Of a stretch of 19,905 nucleotides of DNA, positions 1 through 6,199 are shown piece after piece. The stretch's first letter is position 1; the number at the start of each line of letters is the position of its first letter. The notes beneath the pieces were generated by a model that worked only from the letters and a program-made list of their open reading frames with translations, ran no database searches and was not told the origin of the DNA. This DNA comes from an uncultured Oscillospiraceae bacterium (GTDB lineage Bacteria > Bacillota > Clostridia > Oscillospirales > Acutalibacteraceae): the NCBI GenBank assembly GCA_900549755.1, contig URPQ01000033.1, forward strand, positions 1 to 19,905. Direction: 5' to 3'. Position numbers and translations under genes: made by a program.

Positions 1-116
1 CCGAGGCTACTGCGATAGGCAACCTTATAGCGCAGATGATGTATTCGGATAAATCTCTCACGCTCGAAACGGCGCGGGAAATTGTTAAAAAATCATTCAG
101 TATAACGGAGGTTTAA
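1..116 (+). CDS. rhaB: Rhamnulokinase, C-terminal fragment
   Basis: The frame starting at base 3 is open from the left edge to TAA at 114-116 and encodes about 37 residues beginning EATAIGNLIAQ. The string EATAxGN is the conserved C-terminal signature of FGGY-family rhamnulokinases, which phosphorylate L-rhamnulose to L-rhamnulose 1-phosphate. The rest of the gene lies outside the window. The fragment sits three bases before rhaA, and its last codons contain the GGAGG ribosome site of rhaA, so the two are co-transcribed and probably translationally coupled. Identification relies on this short motif plus the rhaA-rhaD context. Confidence 0.85.
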   Translation, partial: EATAIGNLIAQMMYSDKSLTLETAREIVKKSFSITEV

Positions 117-119
117 AAA

Positions 120-1379
120 ATGAGCAGATATCTTGACGCAAAAGAAATGTATGCAAAGATCGGTGTTGATACCGATAAGGCTATCGAGACCCTTAAATCG
201 GTGCCCGTGGCGCTGCACTGCTGGCAGGGCGACGACGTAAGGGGCTTTGACCAAAAGGTGGATTCGCTCTCGGGCGGAATTCAGACCACCGGCAACTACC
301 CCGGCAGAGCCACCACACCCGAGGAGCTTATGGCGGACATCGATACCGTTTTAAAGCTTTGCCCCGGCACTAAAAAGCTTAATTTACACGCCTGCTATGC
401 TATTTTTGACGATGAAAACGGCGGCTGGGTAGACAGGGATAAAATTGAGCCCAAGCACTTTAAAAAGTGGGTGGATTTCTGCAAGGAGCGCGGTCTCGGC
501 TGCGACTTTAACCCCACTTTCTTCTCGCACCCCATGTGCGATCCGCTCACCCTTGCAAGCCCGAATGAGAAGACACGCAGATTTTGGATAGACCACGGCA
601 AGGCGTGCATTAGAATTTCGCAGTATTTGGCGGAAGAGTTAGGTCAGCCCTGCGTTATGAATATATGGACGGGCGACGGCTTTAAGGATATTCCGGCTGA
701 CAGAATGGGCCCGCGTGTGCGCTACAGAGAGTCTATTGACGAGATACTCTCGGAGCCTTACGATTTCAACAAGGTTAAGCCCTGCGTTGAGTCAAAGGTA
801 TTCGGCATAGGGGTTGAAGCTTATACCGTAGGCAGCGCGGAGTTCTCACTCTCTTATGCCGCCGCAAATATGGGCAAGTGCATACCGCTTATGGATAACG
901 GTCACTATCACCCGACAGAGGTGGTATCGGATAAAATTCCCGCGTTGCTCGCTTTCTTCCCCGAAATCGCGCTGCACATTACAAGACCAATACGTTGGGA
1001 CAGCGACCACGTTGTTCTGCTTGACGACGAGACCAAGGAAATATGCAAGGAAATCGTTCGCTGCGGCGGGCTTGACGGCAGAGTTAAAATAGCGCTTGAT
1101 TATTTTGACGCGTCGATAAACAGAATTTCCGCATGGACCGTAGGGTTAAGAAACGTTCAGAAAGCTCTGCTTTCGGCATTGCTAACACCCGATATGACCG
1201 AAATGCAGAACGAGAACCGCTGGACCGAGCTTATGGTACGCGCTGAAGAGCTTAAAACAATGCCGTTCGGCGATGTTTGGAACGAGTACTGCAAAAAATG
1301 CGGCGCACCTGCGGACGGCGAATGGTTTGAAACCGTTGAAAAATATGAAAAAGACGTATTATCAAAGAGAGGTAACTGA
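120..1379 (+). CDS. rhaA: L-rhamnose isomerase
   Basis: This 419-residue protein has the usual family length. It interconverts L-rhamnose and L-rhamnulose (EC 5.3.1.14), the first step of cytoplasmic rhamnose breakdown. The metal-binding residues of the E. coli enzyme (His262, Asp294, Asp296) fall at the same numbers here, in DNGHYHP (259-265) and RWDSDH (292-297), so the protein looks intact and active. GGAGG about ten bases upstream supports the ATG at 120. The gene lies between rhaB and rhaD with gaps of three and two bases, which points to one transcript whose promoter and regulator are upstream of the window. Confidence 0.97.
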   Translation: MSRYLDAKEMYAKIGVDTDKAIETLKSVPVALHCWQGDDVRGFDQKVDSLSGGIQTTGNYPGRATTPEELMADIDTVLKLCPGTKKLNLHACYAIFDDENGGWVDRDKIEPKHFKKWVDFCKERGLGCDFNPTFFSHPMCDPLTLASPNEKTRRFWIDHGKACIRISQYLAEELGQPCVMNIWTGDGFKDIPADRMGPRVRYRESIDEILSEPYDFNKVKPCVESKVFGIGVEAYTVGSAEFSLSYAAANMGKCIPLMDNGHYHPTEVVSDKIPALLAFFPEIALHITRPIRWDSDHVVLLDDETKEICKEIVRCGGLDGRVKIALDYFDASINRISAWTVGLRNVQKALLSALLTPDMTEMQNENRWTELMVRAEELKTMPFGDVWNEYCKKCGAPADGEWFETVEKYEKDVLSKRGN

Positions 1380-1381
1380 AA

Positions 1382-2197
1382 ATGAAAGACATTTTAACCG
1401 CACCGTTTGTTGAAGAAATGAAAAAAGTAACCGCCAATATGTACCGCCAGGGCTGGGATGAAAGAAACGGCGGCAACATAAGCTATATGCTGGACGCGGA
1501 AACTGTAGGGGAGTACCTTGACCTGAATAACGTTATTCGCACTATTCCCACGGGTTTTGACGCGGCAGAGCTTAAAGGCAAGATTTTTATAGTAACGGGC
1601 ACGGGCAAATACTTTAAAAACGTTGCCGAAGACCCCGAAACAAACCTTGGAATTATACGCATAGCGGAAGACGGCACCACCGCCGAGCTGCTTTGGGGCT
1701 ATAAGGACGGCGGCAGATTTACAAGCGAGCTGCCCGCGCACCTTATGAGTCATATTGCAAGGCTTAAACGGAATCCTGAAAACAGGATTATTATGCACAC
1801 GCACCCGACTTATACGCTTGCCATGACCCACGTGCACGAGCTTGACGATAAAAAGTTCACCCACACCATTTGGGAGATGTGCACCGAGTGCATAGTTGTG
1901 TTCCCGGACGGTATAGGCGTTCTGCCGTGGATGGTTTGCGGCAACAACGAGATAGGCGTTGCCACCGCCGAAAAGATGAAGGACTACCGCCTTGTGGTAT
2001 GGGGACTTCACGGAATTTACGGCGCGGGCAAGGATATGGACGAAACTTTCGGGCTTATTGAGACCGTGGAAAAGGCGGCACAGCTTTATATGCTTACAGC
2101 GCACCTGCCGCACCTTAACACCATTCATGACGATGAATTAAAGGCGGTTGCCGACGCTTTCGGGCTTAAATACAGAACGGATTTTCTTGACCTTTAA
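1382..2197 (+). CDS. rhaD: Rhamnulose-1-phosphate aldolase
   Basis: This 271-residue class II (zinc) aldolase cleaves L-rhamnulose 1-phosphate to dihydroxyacetone phosphate and L-lactaldehyde. The E. coli enzyme is about the same size. Visible family marks are the phosphate-binding GGNIS near residue 30, the catalytic glutamate at E116 (SELPAH), the zinc ligands of HTHP (H139, H141) and a third histidine at H210 in WGLHG. The start follows an AGAGAGG ribosome site and lies two bases after the rhaA stop. No hairpin terminator is visible between this stop and the next promoter 19 bases later, so some rha transcripts may read into the following T-box leader. Confidence 0.96.
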   Translation: MKDILTAPFVEEMKKVTANMYRQGWDERNGGNISYMLDAETVGEYLDLNNVIRTIPTGFDAAELKGKIFIVTGTGKYFKNVAEDPETNLGIIRIAEDGTTAELLWGYKDGGRFTSELPAHLMSHIARLKRNPENRIIMHTHPTYTLAMTHVHELDDKKFTHTIWEMCTECIVVFPDGIGVLPWMVCGNNEIGVATAEKMKDYRLVVWGLHGIYGAGKDMDETFGLIETVEKAAQLYMLTAHLPHLNTIHDDELKAVADAFGLKYRTDFLDL

Positions 2198-2215
2198 AAT
2201 TTTTTAAAAAAAGTC

Positions 2216-2244
2216 TTGACAAATCGCCCGAGCGGTGATATATT
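2216..2244 (+). promoter_or_regulatory. Sigma-A type promoter of the T-box/ABC transporter unit
   Basis: TTGACA at 2216-2221 is a perfect -35 box. A 17-base spacer leads to TATATT at 2239-2244, preceded by TG at 2236-2237 (extended -10). Transcription would begin around 2250, just before the T-box leader. Confidence 0.85.
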
Positions 2245-2250
2245 GTTAAC

Positions 2251-2527
2251 AACAAGGAAAACCTGTGATTAAGAAGAGTAGCTTTTCCGAGCATATTTAG
2301 AGAGCGGTTGACGGTGGAAATACCGCGATGCGACGTTTAGTGAATGGACTTATGAGGGCGGCACGAAAGCCAATAGGCGAGTAGCGGCCGACGGGAACCG
2401 TACCCGTTATCAATTCGGCTTACATAATGAGGTGTAAGAAATGAGCGGTCGGCACAGCCGGCAACTTGGGTGGTACCGCAGGATTACAAGTCTTGTCCCA
2501 TATTTTATATGGGATAAGGCTTTTTTT
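2251..2527 (+). promoter_or_regulatory. T-box riboswitch leader, specifier UGG (tryptophan)
   Basis: The leader has the parts of a T-box that reads uncharged tRNA. Stem I has an AGTA sequence at 2277-2280 and an AGAGAG bulge near 2299. Its distal helix pairs GCGGT with ACCGC, with GCAT/ATGC below it. The near-consensus T-box AACTTGGGTGGTACCGCA lies at 2463-2480, followed by an intrinsic terminator. On the 3' side of the specifier loop the sequence reads GAA-TGG-A at 2342-2348, which makes TGG (2345-2347) the specifier codon, followed by the usual purine. Uncharged tRNA-Trp would stabilise the antiterminator and switch the downstream transporter on. The T-box call is firm; the specifier is read by eye because the lower stem I helix is imperfect. 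Confidence 0.88.
2490..2527 (+). terminator. T-box regulated terminator
   Basis: A 13-bp stem (2490-2502 with 2508-2520, including G-U pairs) around a five-base loop is followed by seven Ts at 2521-2527. It competes with the antiterminator formed by the T-box sequence just upstream. Confidence 0.9.
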
Positions 2528-2550
2528 ATTTTTCCGAGGAGGAATTAACT

Positions 2551-2595
2551 ATGATATTATTAACCAAACGATGGCGCCGGTGCAATTTTTCTTAA
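2551..2595 (+). CDS. Putative 14-residue leader peptide with a Trp codon
   Basis: A short ORF, MILLTKRWRRCNFS, starts at an ATG eight bases after a near-perfect ribosome site (GAGGAGG, 2536-2542). That site is stronger than the one serving the transporter gene 41 bases further on. It lies after the T-box terminator, so it would be translated only on antiterminated transcripts. It contains one Trp codon (TGG, 2572-2574) followed by two Arg codons. By hand alignment, its last codons (2586-2593) can pair with the transporter's Shine-Dalgarno region (2623-2630) in eight contiguous pairs, three of them G-U. This suggests, but does not prove, a translational attenuation step. It could equally be a chance ORF. 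Confidence 0.45.
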   Translation: MILLTKRWRRCNFS

Positions 2596-2636
2596 AACCA
2601 AAAAATTAAACTAAAAATTAAAGGGAGAAATTCACC

Positions 2637-3599
2637 ATGAAAAAAATATTTGCTATATTAACAATTGCCGTTTTAATGCTCAGCTTTGCAGGCTGCGGAA
2701 GTAAAAAAGAAACAAAAGTCCCGGTTATAGGCATAAGCCAGTACGGCGAGCACGCCTCGCTTGATAACTGCCGCGAGGGCTTTTTGCAGGGTCTTAAAGA
2801 GGCAGGACTTGAAGAAAACAAAGACTTCACAATTGATTACCAGAACGCTTCGTTCGATAACTCAACCGCCACACAGATAGCGCAGAACTTTTCTTCTAAA
2901 AACGTTGCGCTTATGTGCGCAATAGCAACCCCCTCGGCTACCGCTTGCTTTGCCGCGGCAGAGGATAAGGATATACCCGTAGTGTTCAACGCGATTACCG
3001 ACCCGAAGGAGGCAAAGCTTACCGAGGGCAATATTACAGGCGTTTCCGATAAGCTGCCCGTTGACCCGCAATTGGGGCTTATAAGAAAGTTACAGCCCAA
3101 CGCTAAAACAATAGGCATTATTTACACCACAAGCGAGCCGAACTCGGTATCAGCCATTGCCGAATATAAGGAAAAAGCGGGCAAATACGGCTTTGAAATA
3201 GTAGACATCGGCGTGGCGGATCAGGCATCTGTTACACAGGCGGCGGATACGCTTATAAACAAAAAGGTTGATTGCATTACAAACCTTACCGATAACAACG
3301 TTGTAGGCGTTTTACCCTCAATTCTCGAAAAGACAAACGCCGCTGAAATTCCGGTATACGGCAGCGAAATTGAGCAGGTTAAAAAGGGCTGCGTAGCATC
3401 GGCCGGTATTGATTACATTGAGCTCGGCAAAATGGCTGGCAAGCAGGCTGCGGCAATTTTAAAGGGCGAAAAGAAAGCAAGCGAAATGCCCTACGAAACC
3501 GTTACCGAATACAGCACCTATATCAATTCCGACGCTGCAAGCGCTTTAGGCGTTACCATTCCGTCGGATATAGCCGAAAAGGCAATAGAGTGTAAATAA
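2637..3599 (+). CDS. trpX: ABC transporter substrate-binding lipoprotein, probable tryptophan importer
   Basis: This 320-residue extracellular solute-binding protein belongs to the COG2984 type, with a periplasmic-binding-protein fold like LacI-family sensors. An N-terminal lipoprotein signal is visible: charged MKK, a hydrophobic core, then FAGC with the lipidated Cys at residue 20 and a charged linker (GSKKETK). The mature part opens with a strand and helix (PVIGISQYG, then CREGFLQGLKEAGL) typical of the family. The start follows AAAGGGAG. It is the first gene of a three-gene importer operon under the Trp T-box. Transporters of this family under Trp T-boxes are called trpXYZ in Firmicutes. 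The substrate is inferred from the specifier; a tyrosine or other aromatic substrate is the alternative. Confidence 0.85.
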   Translation: MKKIFAILTIAVLMLSFAGCGSKKETKVPVIGISQYGEHASLDNCREGFLQGLKEAGLEENKDFTIDYQNASFDNSTATQIAQNFSSKNVALMCAIATPSATACFAAAEDKDIPVVFNAITDPKEAKLTEGNITGVSDKLPVDPQLGLIRKLQPNAKTIGIIYTTSEPNSVSAIAEYKEKAGKYGFEIVDIGVADQASVTQAADTLINKKVDCITNLTDNNVVGVLPSILEKTNAAEIPVYGSEIEQVKKGCVASAGIDYIELGKMAGKQAAAILKGEKKASEMPYETVTEYSTYINSDAASALGVTIPSDIAEKAIECK

Positions 3600-3619
3600 T
3601 ACTTTGTCGGAGAGAAAAA

Positions 3620-4513
3620 ATGCTTGATTTAATTATAAGCACATTGACCCAAGGGTTTATATATGCAATGCTTTCCTACGGCATATATATTACCTATAAA
3701 ATACTCGATTTTCCCGATTTAACGGTAGACGGAAGCTTCCCTTTGGGGGCTGCCGTGACCGCGCTGCTGCTGGTTAAGGGCGTAAACCCGTATTTAACCC
3801 TTTTGGCGGCTTTGGCATCAGGCGCCGCGGCGGGCTTTGTTACTGGCTTTATTCATGTGCGGCTTAAAGTGCGCGACCTGCTTGCGGGAATTATTACCAT
3901 GACGGCGCTTTTCTCGGTAAACCTGCAAATTGCGGGCTCAAACCTTTCGGTTGCAAGAAGTATTGACACAATTTTCACCGCAGCGCCCACAATGGCGTTT
4001 TTCGGCTCGCTCACGCTTATTATGAGAAAGCTCTTAGTATCGCTTATAATAATGCTTATATGCAAAATACTGCTTGACTTATATTTTAAAACCAAAAGCG
4101 GCTTTTTGCTCCGCGCGGTGGGGGATAACAGCGCGCTTGTAACCACCCTTGCTAAGGATATGGGCAGGGTTAAAATAATAGGCCTTGTAATATCAAACGC
4201 TTTGGTAGCCCTTTCGGGCGCGGTAGTCTGCCATGAGCAGCGCTCTTTTTCGGCTATGATGGGAACAGGGCAAATGGTATTCGGCTTGGCGGCGGTAATT
4301 ATAGGCACAACGCTGTTCAGAAAAATGAGCTTTGTAAAGGGCACTACGGCGGTAATCGCGGGCAGCGTAATTTACAAGGCGTGTATACAGATTGCAATAA
4401 GTCTCGGTCTGCCCGCAAACCTTTTAAAACTTATAACTGCGGCGCTTTTCCTTGTTATACTGGTTATAGGCAATTTCGAGAAAGGCACGGTGAAAAAGAA
4501 TGTTAGAGCTTAA
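3620..4513 (+). CDS. trpY: ABC transporter permease, probable tryptophan importer
   Basis: This 297-residue, very hydrophobic protein has about eight predicted membrane segments and resembles the COG4120 permeases, distant relatives of the branched-chain amino acid (LivHM) permeases. The N-terminal pattern with DFPDLTVDGSFPLGAA around residues 34-49 is typical of this family. The start follows GGAGAG with good spacing. The gene lies 20 bases after the binding protein, and its end overlaps the ATPase gene by 14 bases, which implies translational coupling and fixed subunit stoichiometry. It would form the membrane channel of the importer. Confidence 0.87.
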   Translation: MLDLIISTLTQGFIYAMLSYGIYITYKILDFPDLTVDGSFPLGAAVTALLLVKGVNPYLTLLAALASGAAAGFVTGFIHVRLKVRDLLAGIITMTALFSVNLQIAGSNLSVARSIDTIFTAAPTMAFFGSLTLIMRKLLVSLIIMLICKILLDLYFKTKSGFLLRAVGDNSALVTTLAKDMGRVKIIGLVISNALVALSGAVVCHEQRSFSAMMGTGQMVFGLAAVIIGTTLFRKMSFVKGTTAVIAGSVIYKACIQIAISLGLPANLLKLITAALFLVILVIGNFEKGTVKKNVRA

Positions 4514-5273
4514 ACACGTTTCTAAAATATATAACCCCGGGCTTGTTACCGAAATGTGCCTTTTTGACGATTTCAACCTAACCGTAAAGGACGGCGAGTT
4601 TGTATCGGTTATAGGCAGCAACGGCAGCGGAAAAACATCAATGCTCAATATTATATGCGGCAGTATTCCCGTAAACGGCGGGGAAGTGCTTATTAACGGC
4701 AAGTGCATTAACCGCCAAAAGGATTTTGAACGTTACTCGCACATAGGCAGGGTATACCAAAACCCCGCAATGGGCAATTGCCCTAATATGACCATACTTG
4801 AAAATATGTCGCTTGCCGATAATAAGGGTAAGCCTTTCGGGCTTTCGTTCGCGCTTAATAAAAAGCGGTTTGAAAATTACAGGGAGCAACTTTCTTCCTT
4901 AGGACTGGGGCTTGAAGATAAGCTGCACGTTAAAATGGGTTCGCTCTCGGGAGGTCAGCGGCAGGCGGTATCGCTGCTTATGGCGACCATGACCCCGATA
5001 GATTTTCTTATTTTAGACGAGCATACAGCGGCGCTCGACCCTAAAACCGCCGAAATTATAATGGAGCTTACCGACAAGGTGGTAAAAGAAAAAAAGCTCA
5101 CTGCCATAATGGTAACGCATAATCTGCGCTACGCGGTTGAGTACGGCTCGCGGCTTTTAATGATGGATAAAGGGCATATAATTTTGGATAAATCGGGCTT
5201 TGATAAGAAAAACGCCTCAGTTGATGAAATTCTTGAAATATTCAACAGAATAAGCATTGAGTGCGGGAACTGA
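4500..5273 (+). CDS. trpZ: ABC transporter ATP-binding protein, probable tryptophan importer
   Basis: This 257-residue ABC ATPase (COG1101 type) has Walker A GSNGSGKTS at 39-47, a Q-loop near YQNPAMG (86-92), the LSGGQ signature at 149-153, Walker B ILDE around 171-174 followed by the D-loop AALD, and the switch histidine in VTHN. All catalytic elements are present. The ATG lies inside the end of the permease gene, with GGTGA six bases upstream, so it is probably coupled to it. This is the last gene of the operon; a strong hairpin terminator follows 16 bases after the stop. It powers import through the preceding permease. Confidence 0.92.
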   Translation: MLELKHVSKIYNPGLVTEMCLFDDFNLTVKDGEFVSVIGSNGSGKTSMLNIICGSIPVNGGEVLINGKCINRQKDFERYSHIGRVYQNPAMGNCPNMTILENMSLADNKGKPFGLSFALNKKRFENYREQLSSLGLGLEDKLHVKMGSLSGGQRQAVSLLMATMTPIDFLILDEHTAALDPKTAEIIMELTDKVVKEKKLTAIMVTHNLRYAVEYGSRLLMMDKGHIILDKSGFDKKNASVDEILEIFNRISIECGN

Positions 5274-5288
5274 AATAATGCGGAATTA

Positions 5289-5337
5289 AAAACCACCCGT
5301 CTGTTTTGGCGTATGTCAATACAGACGGGTGGTTTTT
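5289..5337. terminator. Bidirectional intrinsic terminator between converging operons
   Basis: A perfect 14-bp stem (5291-5304 with 5321-5334) has an A-run on its left and a T-run on its right, so it can stop transcription on both strands. It serves the transporter operon on plus and the five-gene helicase/glycolipid operon on minus. Confidence 0.93.
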
Positions 5338-5345
5338 GACTTTAA

Positions 5346-6149
5346 TTATGCTCCGGCGACGTATTTCGGTATATCAGCAGTTGCTTTACGTTCTTCAAAC
5401 GCGTTGTATTCCGCTATTGCGAAGCGTGTATGAACACATACACCGGCTATAAAATACGGCATTGTAAATACAAGCGGTATAACGGTAAGAGAGAGCAACA
5501 GCCAACCTGCAAAGCTGAAGAAAAGATATATAAAATCAAGCATTGTCCTTTTATATATAACGCACGACATATGAATTGCTTCGGATGCGTCCATTTCCTC
5601 ATCGGCAACCGAGAGTATGGGCGCCGCATAATACCGCAGCATTATAAAGAACAGCAATACCGTTGCTACGGTCTTTAAGAAAAGGGACAAATAGTAGAGG
5701 TTGGAGGTCCAAAGCGGTATGGGAATATCAAGCAGGTCATAAACCTTTGCGCTGCCGAATATATCAACTATTTTGGCGGGAACAAAAAGAATTATTGCAA
5801 AGAAAGCAAGGCGCAGGCACAGCCCTGTTATAAGCCGCATAGCGCGCATATACTCCGCTTTGCCAGAGAAAAAGTAAAATACCGCAAGCGGGCTGTCGTC
5901 CGCGCCGAAAAGCAGACGCCAGAAAAACCTCACAAGCCCGTGTGTAAGCGGGAACAAAAGCAGAAAACAAAGTATAGCTTCACAGATATACGCGGCTGTA
6001 TCTCCGCCTACGTAGCTTATGAGCGACGCTATGCCCGAAATAATTATAAATACCGAAATCACCGTCATACAGGCTGCAATGGCTTTGAGCCAGTTGTTTT
6101 TAAGTGCCGTTCGGGCAGTAAGCTTTACTACCGAGCTTGACGCTGTCAT
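5346..6149 (-). CDS. DUF975-like integral membrane protein
   Basis: This 267-residue membrane protein has five or six hydrophobic segments. The C-terminal half resembles the DUF975 family: an AIHMSCVIYKRTMLDF helix, then a SFAGWLLLSLTVIPLVFTMPY segment, matching the family's S-F-x-G-W and PY pattern. The role is unknown. I chose the ATG at 6149 because AAGGA lies ten bases before it; a GTG at 6158 in the same frame sits only two or three bases from that site and is a poorer start. It is the last gene of the minus-strand operon, about 50 bases after the helicase stop, with the bidirectional terminator just beyond. Nothing visible ties it functionally to the helicase. Confidence 0.7.
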   Translation of the reverse strand: MTASSSVVKLTARTALKNNWLKAIAACMTVISVFIIISGIASLISYVGGDTAAYICEAILCFLLLFPLTHGLVRFFWRLLFGADDSPLAVFYFFSGKAEYMRAMRLITGLCLRLAFFAIILFVPAKIVDIFGSAKVYDLLDIPIPLWTSNLYYLSLFLKTVATVLLFFIMLRYYAAPILSVADEEMDASEAIHMSCVIYKRTMLDFIYLFFSFAGWLLLSLTVIPLVFTMPYFIAGVCVHTRFAIAEYNAFEERKATADIPKYVAGA

Positions 6150-6199
6150 TATAAACACATCCTTTACCTATACTATACCGCTAAAAAATGAAGATTTAA

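Noticed and set aside
1394..2128. A 244-codon open frame on the minus strand opposite rhaD
   Set aside because: It lies entirely inside a clear rhaD gene, has no ribosome site or family motif, and reads as an antisense shadow caused by codon bias.
4500..4513. Recurrent 13-14-base gene overlaps (trpY/trpZ, acyltransferase/GT, GT/PAP2, portal/adaptor) as a possible special signal
   Set aside because: The overlapping sequences share no motif and each is explained by ordinary translational coupling; the similar length looks coincidental.
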